Assembly: GCA_903824725.1 (NCBI GenBank) | Contig: CAIJXU010000029.1 | Location: 1 to 64,000 of the forward strand | DNA: 64,000 bases | Direction: 5' to 3' | Source: an uncultured Bacteroidota bacterium | GTDB taxonomy: Bacteria > Bacteroidota > Bacteroidia > Chitinophagales > Chitinophagaceae | In this document: piece by piece, positions 33,625-42,814 of the stretch | How positions within the stretch are numbered: position 1 is the stretch's first letter | Layout: each line of letters starts with the position of its first letter | Notes under the pieces: generated by a model | What the model was told of the DNA's origin: nothing | What the model saw: only the letters and a program-made list of their open reading frames with translations | The model's database searches: none | Position numbers and translations under genes: made by a program

Positions 33625-33905
33625 TCAAGTAATTCGATGCCCATTAATTTAATTAATTCTAACTGCGCATTACAAAGTTGATATTGATACTGGAGCTGAT
33701 TGAGCAAAGCCCTTTGATAATCTGCATTTGTTGAAGTGATTTCAATAGGCGTTGCAGTTCCATTTTTTAATTTGCTGACACTTAATTTTTGTGCTAATGC
33801 GGCTTGCTCTATTTGAGTAGCCGCATTTTTTATTCTGCTTTCATTGCTATTGATATCTATTAATGCAGCTTGAATATCTTTTTCAACATCATTTTGTTCC
33901 TCCAT
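33621..33905 (-). pseudogene. C-terminal remnant of a TolC-family outer-membrane efflux protein
   Basis: The 94-residue frame matches the final helical repeat of TolC/OEP proteins: DVEKDIQAALIDINSNESRI, AALAQKLSVSKLKNGTATPI, NADYQRALLNQLQYQYQLCN, and AQLELIKLMGIELLD. That is the usual C-terminal end, with the (Y/F)xxG-type segment LKNGTATPIE. Full-length proteins have about 430-480 residues. Here the first 80 percent is absent and the 200 nt upstream hold no further coding sequence in any frame that I can see. No partner RND or MFP genes are nearby. It is best read as a decayed gene, although a short expressed fragment cannot be excluded. Confidence 0.7.
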
Positions 33906-34108
33906 AATAGAATATAAATTAATGTGCTAAATAAGGATGCAAATTAATGTAATTAAAGTAAAAGCATTTAAAAATTTGAGGCATTCATGCATAGCCACTC
34001 ATGATCATTTTATTTATTGGGCTTGGCATGTTTAACCGATTTGCTTTTAATCGTCAACAAATCACTACATATAACATAAAAATGGCTTGTATTTTAATGT
34101 TATTCTGA

Positions 34109-35638
34109 TTAAGGGTTTTCAATCGTTAAATGGTATTCTTGAACGAGTGCTGGATTTTCGGGTGTTAAAGTAAATGCCAAATTTAATTTACCCCTTTCAC
34201 ATTCAATAATACAATACCCTCTTAATTGATTCTCGGCAACCATTTCATTTACTTTTTTAATTTTCCCGACTTTGATAAAAATTTCATCAGCAGATTTTTT
34301 TAAGGCATCAATAGGATAATCATCAAAAAAATTCTCCGCAAAAATAGTTTCCTTATTATTCCAATGAGTGATGATGCCCGCTAATTCTTTTTGCCTTTGT
34401 GCTAATATCGGCGAAACACTTATTTGGCGTGGCTTTAGTTGGGCCAATTGAATCATCGTATCTAATACAATTAAGTTGATGGTCGAAGTTGGGGCATAGG
34501 TTACATTAGCAAATAAAATAACGCCAATCCCGTATTCGGGTAAAAATCGCCAATTGGATCCAAACCCAGGCAAACCGCCACTATGTCCAATACTTTTTTT
34601 ATTTTCTGCATCAGTCATCCAATGAAGCCCATAGGAATAGCTGTCAATGGTTGCCATTATTTTACCACTTGGGAATCGAGTATAAGGATTCAATCCTATG
34701 AAACGAGCAGGTTGATGCATTTCTCTAATGCTACTTCGTTTTAATGGAAAGGTTTCATTACCATTTCGCTCAGGCCATGCTGCTTCATGCATGGCAACAT
34801 ACTTACTAAACATATCAATTGAAGTGATCATCCCTCCCATCGCACCATAAATGCCATTCTTTAATGGTTGCTCTTTACGCCATTGATTATTAATGTATCG
34901 ATATCCAAACGCAAATTTATCTTTAGGAATAGTGGTGTACTCATATGTGGTATTATTCATTCCTAAGGGGGTTAGAATATTTTTATGAATATATACGTCA
35001 TAAGTCATACCAGATACTTTATGAATAATATATCCCAACATAGCAAAACCTAAGTTACTATACTCATAGGCGACTCCAGCCGTATTAGAAAAAGATAATT
35101 GCTTTTTGATAAGTGTATTCAAATCAGCTTCTGTATCATCTAACTGCCTATCACCCCAAGGATTGTCCTCAGGGAAACCTGCACTATGACTCATTAAATG
35201 ACGTATCGTAATGAAGGGGGCATCTGTTGTAAGTCCTTGCCCTTTTAAAGCAGGAATGTATTTTTCAACAGCATCGTCCAATTGTAATTTTCCTTCGTCT
35301 CTTAATTTTAAAATGGCCATGCAGGTAAAACTTTTTGACATGGACGCAATACGAAACATGGAAGTACTAGATGCAGGAATTTTTTCCTCCAAATTCGCAT
35401 ACCCTTCACTTCCCTTATAAACTAATTTTCCGTCTACCACAATACCAAAAGCGTAACCTGGAAAATGATTTTCAGTTGCAAATTTTTTATAGAGCTGCTC
35501 CACTAAGGGAAATGTTTTAGCAATTCTTTCATTACGAGTTTCGTCCTGATAGGCTGGAGCTGTAAATGCCGAAGGCACTTGTGCATCAAGTTGCATTAAC
35601 TGTATGATCAAAAAGAAGCTAATAAAGAAGGATTTCAT
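34109..35638 (-). CDS. exported serine hydrolase, class C beta-lactamase fold
   Basis: The product has 509 residues from ATG 35638. The frame reaches TTG 35698, but ATG 35638 gives a good signal peptide (MKSFFISFFLIIQLMQLDA). The SxxK motif is FRIASMSKSFTCM (about 97-109), the Tyr motif is YEYSNLGFAMLGY (about 190-202) and the third motif is IGHSGGLPGFG (about 350-360). A roughly 120-residue C-terminal extension follows. The family covers D-amino-acid peptidases, esterases and beta-lactamases; nothing here marks it as a resistance enzyme. It is a single-gene unit. Confidence 0.88.
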   Translation of the reverse strand: MKSFFISFFLIIQLMQLDAQVPSAFTAPAYQDETRNERIAKTFPLVEQLYKKFATENHFPGYAFGIVVDGKLVYKGSEGYANLEEKIPASSTSMFRIASMSKSFTCMAILKLRDEGKLQLDDAVEKYIPALKGQGLTTDAPFITIRHLMSHSAGFPEDNPWGDRQLDDTEADLNTLIKKQLSFSNTAGVAYEYSNLGFAMLGYIIHKVSGMTYDVYIHKNILTPLGMNNTTYEYTTIPKDKFAFGYRYINNQWRKEQPLKNGIYGAMGGMITSIDMFSKYVAMHEAAWPERNGNETFPLKRSSIREMHQPARFIGLNPYTRFPSGKIMATIDSYSYGLHWMTDAENKKSIGHSGGLPGFGSNWRFLPEYGIGVILFANVTYAPTSTINLIVLDTMIQLAQLKPRQISVSPILAQRQKELAGIITHWNNKETIFAENFFDDYPIDALKKSADEIFIKVGKIKKVNEMVAENQLRGYCIIECERGKLNLAFTLTPENPALVQEYHLTIENP

Positions 35639-35799
35639 AAGATTGATTTTATCTAATTTAATTAATATTTCATTACATCTAAAAAAAATGTCTGCCAATT
35701 AATAAAGACCCATCTTCAGTAGCGCCTTTTATCAAAAAATGAGCATTGAAGTAGGTAGATTAGAACATATTTGGTAATTTCCTTTTACAAATCAATTCT

Positions 35800-38283
35800 A
35801 TGCGTAAATACTTACTCTTCATTGTCATGCTAATGCCTTTTTTTGCGATAAGTCAACAAAAAGCAAATTATAATTTGGCAGCTCGCTTTGCTCCTAAAAA
35901 ATTAGACAAAATGATTTTTTCATTGTCAGTGGACCCACATTGGTTAAAACTATCTAATAAATTTTGGTACACATATGAAACCAGCGAAGGAAAACAGTGG
36001 AATATAGTAGACCCTACGAAATATGAAAAAAAATCAATGTTTAATCGTGATAAATTAGCAGCAGAGCTTAGCAAAATAATTAAAGATCCATTTGATGGCC
36101 AGCACCTCCCTATAGATTCCTTAAAATTTATTAAGGATGAAAACTGGATTCAATTTGAAGTGAAAAGTTCTATTGAAATAAATAAAGAAGGCATATTAAA
36201 AAAAGACGAGAAGCCCGAAAAAATTAAGAAGACATTTTATTTCGAATATAATTTAATGACTGAACAACTTAATGAATTAGTAGGTTTTAAAAAGCCAAAA
36301 CGAAAACCAAGTTGGGCAAATGTATCACCCGATGAAAAAATAATAGTCTTTGGTAGAAATTATAATTTATTTTATATGGATAAAGAAAATTATGATAAGG
36401 CAATAAAAAATGAAGACGATAGTACCATTGTTGAACACGCCATCACTAAAGATGGTATACAAAATTATAGTTGGCATAGTGAAAGTGCTTATGGAGGAGG
36501 AGGAGAGACCAATGTAGACGCAGAAAAAAATAAAAATAAACGAAAACCTGTTTCAGCGATGTGGAGCGAGGATAGTAAACATCTTGCCATATCCAAAGTA
36601 GATAATCGAAAAGTAAAAGATTTATGGGTGATCAATAGTATCGCCGATCCGCGCCCTACATTAGAAACATATAAATATTGGATGCCAGGCGAAAAAGAAG
36701 CACCCATGGACCATTTAATGATGGTTGATATGACTGCATTTACTTACAAAGAAATTGATGTTTCCTTATTTAAAGACCAGGATATTTCGTTATGGAATAA
36801 AACTACGAATGTCAATACACGTGACGATGAGCACAAACCAATGATTTGGTTAGGAACAAATGATAAGCTATACTTATCTCGTACTAGTCGCGATCTTAAA
36901 AAAATTGACCAATGTGTTGTAGATATTAACACGGGTGTTGTTAAAACTTTAATTGAGGAAAGTCTTAATACCTATGTTGAAATTAAAAAACCAGGATTGA
37001 TAAAAAATGGAGAAGAGATCATAGAATGGAGTGAGCGAGATGGTTGGGCGCATTTGTATTTACATGACAAAGAGGGTAAAGTAAAAAATCAAATTACACA
37101 GGGTCCATGGCATATTGAAGATATTATTTCAATTGATGAAGAAAAAAGAGTGGTTTACTTTTCGGCTAATGGCAAAGAAAATGTAAATAACAATGTAAAG
37201 GAGGATCCTTACTACTTACACTTATACAAAGTTAATTTTGATGGTTCTGGTTTACAATTACTGAATCCAGGGAATTTTGATCATAACTTTAGTATGAATG
37301 ACAAAAAAAATTATTTTGTCAATAATTCATCACGCATCAATTCAACGCCTACTTCCGCCTTATATTCAACAGAAGGTAGAAAATTAATGGACCTAGAAAC
37401 AGCAGATTTAAGTTCTTTATTTGCGGCAGGTTATAAATATCCTGAAACATTTAAAGTGAAAGCAGACGACGGTATTACTGATATTTTTGGGGTGATGTAC
37501 AAACCTTTTGATTTTGATAGCACAAAAAAATATCCCATTATAGAATATGTTTATCCTGGACCACAAACCGAATCGGTAAATAAAAGTTTTAGTAAAGGAA
37601 TGGATCGCATCGATCGTTTAGCTCAATTGGGTTTTGTGGTCGTGACCATTGGTAATCGTGGAGGTCATCCTGCTCGCAGCAAATGGTACCATAATTATGG
37701 ATATGGCAATTTAAGGGATTATGGATTAGCTGATAAAAAAGCAACCATTGAACAATTAGCTGACAGATTTAAATTTATAGATCGTGATAAAGTGGGTATT
37801 CATGGACATAGTGGTGGTGGGTTCATGAGCACTGCCGCCATGTTGGTTTATCCGGACATATTTAAAGTGGCTGTAAGCAATGCAGGGAATCACGATAACA
37901 GTGTTTATAATAGATGGTGGAGTGAAAAGCACAATGGAGTAAAAGAAAATATTTCAGATAAAGGAGATACTACTTTTACTTATATGATTGATAAAAATCC
38001 AGATATCGCTAAAAATTTAAAAGGTAAATTATTATTAATTCACGGTGAAATAGATAACAATGTGCACCCATCTAATACCCTTAGGGTAGTGAATGCATTA
38101 ATTAAGGCTAATAAGCGTTTTGATATGTTGATACTACCCACGCAAAGACATGGCTTTGGAGACATGAGTGAATATTGGTTTTGGAGAACCGCCGATTATT
38201 TTTCAAAATACTTATTAGGCGACAACACGGAAAGATCAGTGGATATGGAGGAGCTCAATAAAGAAATAGAAAGAAAAAAATAA
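35800..38283 (+). CDS. S9 family prolyl-oligopeptidase-type peptidase (DPP-IV-like)
   Basis: An 827-residue exported enzyme (signal peptide about 1-19). An N-terminal beta-propeller covers about 30-550, with repeats such as IVFGRNYNLFYMDKENY, HLAISKVDNRKVKDLWVIN and IIEWSERDGWAHLYLHDKEG. The C-terminal alpha/beta hydrolase has YPIIEYVYPGPQTESVNKSF, VTIGNRGGHPARSKWYHNYG and the nucleophile elbow IHGHSGGGFMSTAAM (Ser about 671). LLLIHGEIDNNVHPSNT holds the Asp and PTQRHGFGD the His. It should cleave dipeptides or short peptides in the periplasm. It is a single-gene unit, convergent with the DsrE-like gene. Confidence 0.92.
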   Translation: MRKYLLFIVMLMPFFAISQQKANYNLAARFAPKKLDKMIFSLSVDPHWLKLSNKFWYTYETSEGKQWNIVDPTKYEKKSMFNRDKLAAELSKIIKDPFDGQHLPIDSLKFIKDENWIQFEVKSSIEINKEGILKKDEKPEKIKKTFYFEYNLMTEQLNELVGFKKPKRKPSWANVSPDEKIIVFGRNYNLFYMDKENYDKAIKNEDDSTIVEHAITKDGIQNYSWHSESAYGGGGETNVDAEKNKNKRKPVSAMWSEDSKHLAISKVDNRKVKDLWVINSIADPRPTLETYKYWMPGEKEAPMDHLMMVDMTAFTYKEIDVSLFKDQDISLWNKTTNVNTRDDEHKPMIWLGTNDKLYLSRTSRDLKKIDQCVVDINTGVVKTLIEESLNTYVEIKKPGLIKNGEEIIEWSERDGWAHLYLHDKEGKVKNQITQGPWHIEDIISIDEEKRVVYFSANGKENVNNNVKEDPYYLHLYKVNFDGSGLQLLNPGNFDHNFSMNDKKNYFVNNSSRINSTPTSALYSTEGRKLMDLETADLSSLFAAGYKYPETFKVKADDGITDIFGVMYKPFDFDSTKKYPIIEYVYPGPQTESVNKSFSKGMDRIDRLAQLGFVVVTIGNRGGHPARSKWYHNYGYGNLRDYGLADKKATIEQLADRFKFIDRDKVGIHGHSGGGFMSTAAMLVYPDIFKVAVSNAGNHDNSVYNRWWSEKHNGVKENISDKGDTTFTYMIDKNPDIAKNLKGKLLLIHGEIDNNVHPSNTLRVVNALIKANKRFDMLILPTQRHGFGDMSEYWFWRTADYFSKYLLGDNTERSVDMEELNKEIERKK

Positions 38284-38301
38284 GGCCTTACCCTAAACTA
38301 A

Positions 38302-38736
38302 TTAATTATTACTGGCTTTTAAATAACTCCAGCCTTGTTCTTGTTTTAAAATCACTTCTACTATACCCGAAGGCACCGTAAATGCATCGGTAAGTAAATC
38401 TGCTTTTTGTATATTATGTCTGCGCATTGAATTTTCGCAGGCTGAAAATACAATTCCTTCTTTAGTCAATCCTGCAATTTCATTTGCAAAATAGGTTTTG
38501 TCCTTCACTAAAAAATCAAGTGCTTTTCCATGCACGACCACTTCAATTTGAAGATTTGTTTTAAATACTTTTTGAATATTTTTTATGCCGCTAATGGTCG
38601 ATGACCATGCGCTCGTGTCGGCTGTCGTCAATTGTATGACTATTTTATGTTGAACTGTCGTTTGTTGTGCTTGACAAAAATGGCTTAACAAGAGTATCGT
38701 AAAAATAAAAATAATTGGACGCAACCTGTTTTTCAT
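38302..38736 (-). CDS. exported DsrE-like sulfur-relay protein
   Basis: A 144-residue exported protein (signal peptide about 1-23, ending CQAQ). The DsrE/F-like fold is suggested by KIVIQLTTADTSAWSSTISG, the IEVVVHGKALDFLV strand-helix (about 78-91), the conserved Cys in GIVFSACENSMRRHNI (about 108-123) and the terminal PSGIVEVILKQEQGWSYLKA. DsrE-like proteins carry persulfide sulfur on such a Cys. It lies 63 nt after the end of the MBL-rhodanese gene on the same strand, which supports a role in reduced-sulfur handling. Confidence 0.78.
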   Translation of the reverse strand: MKNRLRPIIFIFTILLLSHFCQAQQTTVQHKIVIQLTTADTSAWSSTISGIKNIQKVFKTNLQIEVVVHGKALDFLVKDKTYFANEIAGLTKEGIVFSACENSMRRHNIQKADLLTDAFTVPSGIVEVILKQEQGWSYLKASNN

Positions 38737-38799
38737 AACTAATAATTTACATGAATGTAAGAAATTATTAGTTACGTATTACCTGCCTAAGAAATACAT

Positions 38800-40224
38800 T
38801 TACAAAAGTAAAGTAGTGGGGATGCTGTAATCGGTTAATTTGAATTGGCCTGATTCTTTGATTTCCTTAAACCCACCTTTCACATCAATTAAATGATCAA
38901 AGCCCCTTGCTTTTAAAATGGATATAAAAATCATAGATCGATATCCTCCTGCACAATGCACATAGTAAGTTTTATCTTTGTCAATAGCTGCCATGCTATC
39001 ATTGATAAAATCAAGTGGTGCATTTTGAACACCTTTAATATGTTCACTTTTGAATTCGGAGGCTTTTCGAACATCTAAAATAGATAGTTGCGCGTCCTGC
39101 TTTTGAAGTAAGGCTAATTCCTTTGCATCAATGGACTTGATACAATCTATTTCCTTTCCAGATTCCTTCCAAGCATTAAATCCACCTTCTAAATAACCAA
39201 TGGTAAAATCGTAGCCCACTCTAGCTAGTCTTGTAATAATTTCGGATTCTCTACCTTCCTCTGCTACTAATAAAATTTCTTGTTTTATATCTGGAATCAT
39301 CGCGCCTACCCAGGGTGCAAAACTGCCATCAATACCGATATTTATGGAATTAGGTATAAAGCCTTTTGCAAATGTTTGAGCATCGCGTGTATCTAAAATT
39401 AAAGCGCCTGTTTCGTTGGCCACCGTTTCAAAAACAGAAGGAGTCATTGCATGTTGTCCTCGCTCCAACACTTGATCAATACTATCATAGCCTTGTATAT
39501 TCATCATGACATTTAAAGGGAAATACCCAGGAGGTGCTACTAATCCGTCTAACACCGCTTCGATAAATTCAGACTTGGTCATATTTGCGTCTAATGCATA
39601 GTTGCTTAACTTTTGATTACCCAAGGTGTCTTGTGTTTCCTTGCTCATTTTTTTACCACAAGCACTACCGGCGCCATGTGCAGGATAAATAACAATATCA
39701 TCCGACAAAGTCATTATTTTATTTCTAAGTGAATCATATAAATAACCAGCTAATATTTCCTGTGTTAACTCCAACTTTAATTTTTGTGCTAAATCGGGAC
39801 GACCCACATCTCCAATAAACAGAGTATCTCCACTGAATAATGCAACTTCTTTACCTTGCTCATTAATCAATAAATAAGAAGTGCTCTCCATCGTATGTCC
39901 AGGAGTGTGTAATACCCTTATTTTAATTTTACCTATTGCAATTTCTTCATTGTCTTTTGCAGAATAAAAATCAAATGAAGGAGCAGCATTCGGACCAAAG
40001 ACTATTTTAGCACCCGTTTTTTTTGCTAAATCTAAATGGCCTGAAACAAAATCGGCATGAAAATGTGTTTCTAAAACAAATTTAATTTTTGCTTTATCTA
40101 AAGCAGCTTTTTGAATATAAGGATCTACTTCCCTTAATGGATCAATAATCGCCACTTCCCCTTCGCTCATAATATAATAAGCACCTTGTGCTAAACATCC
40201 AGTATAAATTTGCTCAATTTTCAT
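38800..40224 (-). CDS. MBL-fold hydrolase with two rhodanese domains (persulfide dioxygenase-like)
   Basis: The product has 474 residues from ATG 40224. The frame reaches 40284, but the domain begins at MKIEQIYTGCLAQGAYYIM. The metallo-beta-lactamase domain (about 1-245) has LETHFHADFVSGHLDLAKK, LHTPGHTMES, FSGDTLFIGDVGRPDL and YPAHGAGSACG, as in ETHE1-type persulfide dioxygenases. Rhodanese domain 1 (about 265-360) has ILDTRDAQTFAKGFIPNSIN, but its active-site loop reads LLVAEEGRESE, with no Cys. Domain 2 (about 370-465) keeps YYVHCAGGYRSM with the catalytic Cys. It probably oxidises glutathione or protein persulfide to sulfite and exchanges sulfane sulfur. The divergent TauE/SafE exporter would remove sulfite. 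Confidence 0.92.
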   Translation of the reverse strand: MKIEQIYTGCLAQGAYYIMSEGEVAIIDPLREVDPYIQKAALDKAKIKFVLETHFHADFVSGHLDLAKKTGAKIVFGPNAAPSFDFYSAKDNEEIAIGKIKIRVLHTPGHTMESTSYLLINEQGKEVALFSGDTLFIGDVGRPDLAQKLKLELTQEILAGYLYDSLRNKIMTLSDDIVIYPAHGAGSACGKKMSKETQDTLGNQKLSNYALDANMTKSEFIEAVLDGLVAPPGYFPLNVMMNIQGYDSIDQVLERGQHAMTPSVFETVANETGALILDTRDAQTFAKGFIPNSINIGIDGSFAPWVGAMIPDIKQEILLVAEEGRESEIITRLARVGYDFTIGYLEGGFNAWKESGKEIDCIKSIDAKELALLQKQDAQLSILDVRKASEFKSEHIKGVQNAPLDFINDSMAAIDKDKTYYVHCAGGYRSMIFISILKARGFDHLIDVKGGFKEIKESGQFKLTDYSIPTTLLL

Positions 40225-40277
40225 AATATAGCATTTTGAATCAACGCCAAAGTTCCAATATAAAAGTAAACCATAAG

Positions 40278-40291
40278 GTGACAAAAATCAC
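40278..40291. promoter_or_regulatory. CRP/FNR-type palindrome in the sulfur-locus divergent promoter
   Basis: GTGA, six bases, then TCAC, with flanks that extend the symmetry (AAGGTGA against TCACTTT, six of seven matching). The geometry equals the CRP/FNR family site TGA-N6-TCA. It lies 54 nt upstream of the MBL-rhodanese start and 112 nt upstream of the TauE start, so it could control both. Confidence 0.5.
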
Positions 40292-40402
40292 TTTTAGCTA
40301 AAAAAATTTAATCCTCAGTTTTACCCAAAATTATTTACTAAGTGACTAATAGTACATATCTTGTATTGCTTTTTTATGATTTTTGCCAAAAAATAAACAA
40401 AC

Positions 40403-41194
40403 ATGGAGGTACTCGGATATTTTGCATCTATTTTAATTGGAATTTCATTAGGATTGATTGGCAGCGGTGGCTCCATATTAACAGTACCGGTATTAGTGTA
40501 TCTATTCCATATTAACCCGCTATTGGCCACTACCTACTCCCTTTGTGTTGTGGGTGCAAGTAGTATTGCAGGGGTCATTTCCAGGGTAAAGCAAAAATTA
40601 GTTGACATTAAAACTATTATCGTTTTTGGAATACCCTCAGTGCTAGGCGTTTTTATAGCAAGGAAGTTTTTTCTACCCAATATTCCAGAAAGTATTCATC
40701 TTGGGAACAACATAGTAAGTAAAAGTAATTTTATCATGCTGTTTTTTGCTTCTCTTATGTTGATTTCGGCCTTATCCATGATTTTAGGGAAAAATAAAAA
40801 AGAAGTGGAAGGCATTTTGCCTGTATATGGTTTGGCCTTAATAATGGTAGGACTCGGCGAAGGCATGTTAACAGGTATTGTGGGTGCGGGAGGAGGCTTT
40901 TTAATCATACCCGCTTTGGTCCTACTTGGAAAACTCCCAATGAAAAAAGCAATAGCAAGTTCCATTTTTATAATCAGCATCAAATCAATCGTGGGATTTG
41001 TTGGAGATCTCTCTCATACTATTATTGATTGGAAATTTTTAATCACAATTGTTCTCTTAGCGACCCTTGGCATTATTATTGGAAATTACCTTAATAAAAA
41101 GATGGATGGCGCTAAACTTAAAAAGGGATTTGGGTGGTTTGTACTTGGGATGGCTTGTGTTATTTTTATTGAACAATTCTTTTTCGCTATTTAA
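40403..41194 (+). CDS. sulfite exporter TauE/SafE family permease
   Basis: A 263-residue inner-membrane protein with about eight helices. It shows the two inverted repeats of the family: ASILIGISLGLIGSGGSIL then TVPVLVYLFHI (about 8-38), and GEGMLTGIVGAGGGFLIIPA then LVLLGKLPMKKAIASS (about 152-187). The family exports sulfite, sulfoacetate or other small organo-sulfur anions. Divergent placement next to the persulfide-dioxygenase-like gene makes sulfite export the likely task. Its stop codon overlaps that of the mutarotase gene by four bases. Confidence 0.9.
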   Translation: MEVLGYFASILIGISLGLIGSGGSILTVPVLVYLFHINPLLATTYSLCVVGASSIAGVISRVKQKLVDIKTIIVFGIPSVLGVFIARKFFLPNIPESIHLGNNIVSKSNFIMLFFASLMLISALSMILGKNKKEVEGILPVYGLALIMVGLGEGMLTGIVGAGGGFLIIPALVLLGKLPMKKAIASSIFIISIKSIVGFVGDLSHTIIDWKFLITIVLLATLGIIIGNYLNKKMDGAKLKKGFGWFVLGMACVIFIEQFFFAI

Positions 41195-41520
41195 AGTGAA
41201 AATATTTTATTCATCAATACCCATTTTTCTCCAGGTTTAGCACAAGGTAAGGCTTGCTGATAGTCCCATAATAATTTTTCCCACTGAACCACAATGTCAT
41301 TTCCAGCGTCCATTGCTGCTTTTTTTTCAAAACTAAAACTATCGCCTGTTTCCATAATCATGAACAATCGATTAGCAACACGATATATATCCATGACATG
41401 AATATCAGCATCTTTAATTGATTTAATGATTTCGGGCCATACCGATTTATGGTATTCCTCATAAGCGGCAATGGCAATTGGATCATCCTTTAAATCAACA
41501 GCAAAACAGTATTTACTCAT
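41191..41520 (-). CDS. L-rhamnose mutarotase family protein (DUF718)
   Basis: A 109-residue cytosolic protein with the ferredoxin-like dimer fold of RhaM. Landmarks are CFAVDLKDDPIAIAAYEEYH (with the catalytic-type His, about 4-23), SVWPEIIKSIKDADI, MDIYRVANRLFMIMET and VVQWEKLLWDYQQALPCAKP with a WE/W motif (about 77-96). RhaM interconverts anomers of rhamnose or fucose-type sugars. It is 41 nt downstream of the Gfo/Idh/MocA gene on the same strand, so the pair may serve deoxy-sugar catabolism. No rhamnose isomerase or kinase is in the window. Confidence 0.87.
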   Translation of the reverse strand: MSKYCFAVDLKDDPIAIAAYEEYHKSVWPEIIKSIKDADIHVMDIYRVANRLFMIMETGDSFSFEKKAAMDAGNDIVVQWEKLLWDYQQALPCAKPGEKWVLMNKIFSL

Positions 41521-41561
41521 AACGGTATTTTTAGCTAGTTAAACGAAGTTATAAAATTTAA

Positions 41562-42542
41562 TTATTGATTACCATATACAAAAGCCTGCATGACTCGCAT
41601 TGATTGTATTGCATCGGCTGCAGAACAAGGGTTTTCGCCCTGTCCCAAAAAATGTTGAACCACTTGATGAATTAAATTTTGTTGATTATGCATGGGTGGA
41701 TCAAAATGGATTACTTCTATCTTTCCCTCTTTTTCAACAGTGATATCATTACCAAAAACGGGGAATGATATTTTACCCTGCTCCCCTATGATTTCAAATA
41801 AATCTATTTCTTTTCCCTCTGCTGCACAAAAGCACCAATCCCCTTTAAAATTAACCCCATTCTCCATTAGCATATTGCCCGTAACAGTATCTTCTGCTTC
41901 ATATAAGCCCGCTTGATTACTCGCTTTTCCTTCATATGAAATCGCCTTACCAAAAAAATAAAAAACCAAGTCTAGTTGATGCGGTGCCAAATCATAAAAA
42001 TAACCACCTCCTGCAATTTTAGGATCGAGTCTCCAATTTTCTTTTAGATTTAAATTACCCCCAGCTGACTTTTGCATATTGATATACACTGAATGTATTT
42101 TTCCTAAAGTATTTTGATCAAGTAATTTTTTCACTTGCATAAATAAGGGCAAGGCGCGTCGATAATGTGCAATCACCACTTTAATGCCCGACTTTTTTGA
42201 AAAATCATCTATTCGCAAACAAGCTTCCACATCCAATGCCATCGGCTTTTCTATGTAAACGGGTTTTTTTGCCTCCATAGCTGCAATAGCATATGCTTCA
42301 TGAAATTGGGGAGGCGTTGCAATGTAAATGGCATCTACTTCTGGATGATTTATTAATTCATTTACATCTGTACAATAATGAGGTACTTGATGTCGAGTAG
42401 CATAGTCTTTCACCTTTGCAGCATCTCTGCGCATCACCACCCTTAAGCTTGAATCAGCTACTTTATTAAATGCGGGACCGCTTTTAACTTCCGTAACACT
42501 GCCACATCCAATCATACCCCATCTTATGATACTCATATTCAA
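41562..42542 (-). CDS. Gfo/Idh/MocA family oxidoreductase, cytosolic
   Basis: The product has 326 residues, and ATG 42536 is an alternative start. The NAD(P)-binding Rossmann motif is WGMIGCGSVTEVKSGPAF (about 8-25). The family's EKP motif is PVYIEKPMALDVEACL (about 93-108). The substrate domain has AGGGYFYDLAPHQLDLVFYF (about 177-196), with the His-x-x-Asp pair. It has no export signal, unlike the homologue at 43689. Members oxidise or reduce sugars at ring or lactone positions. Together with the mutarotase it may form a sugar-acid pathway fragment. Confidence 0.9.
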   Translation of the reverse strand: MNMSIIRWGMIGCGSVTEVKSGPAFNKVADSSLRVVMRRDAAKVKDYATRHQVPHYCTDVNELINHPEVDAIYIATPPQFHEAYAIAAMEAKKPVYIEKPMALDVEACLRIDDFSKKSGIKVVIAHYRRALPLFMQVKKLLDQNTLGKIHSVYINMQKSAGGNLNLKENWRLDPKIAGGGYFYDLAPHQLDLVFYFFGKAISYEGKASNQAGLYEAEDTVTGNMLMENGVNFKGDWCFCAAEGKEIDLFEIIGEQGKISFPVFGNDITVEKEGKIEVIHFDPPMHNQQNLIHQVVQHFLGQGENPCSAADAIQSMRVMQAFVYGNQ

Positions 42543-42575
42543 CTATAAATTAAAATAATAAGAATTCAATTTACC

Positions 42576-42614
42576 AAAAAAGAGGAACCTATCCATGACA
42601 AGTTCCTCTTTTTT
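42576..42614. terminator. bidirectional terminator in a divergent intergenic region
   Basis: AAAAAAGAGGAAC (42576-42588) and GTTCCTCTTTTTT (42602-42614) form a perfect 13-bp stem around a 13-nt loop, with A/T runs on both sides. The flanking genes start at 42542 (minus) and 42815 (plus) and both read away. It therefore terminates an unannotated or antisense transcript. The remaining 200 nt to 42814 hold no recognisable gene. Confidence 0.75.
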
Positions 42615-42814
42615 ATTTAAATCTTATAATTAAAATAATTGCCTCTTACTTCCAAGTGAAATGTAATGAGATCACATTGGAGTTTAAATCAGTCGATTAT
42701 GTGTAATATCTATAAAATGGGTGGAAGAGAAAAATGAATTGGCTTTATAGGGTAGCTCCGAGTTGACTGTATGTGATTTTAAACGAATAATCATTAATAT
42801 TGTAAAATCTAATT

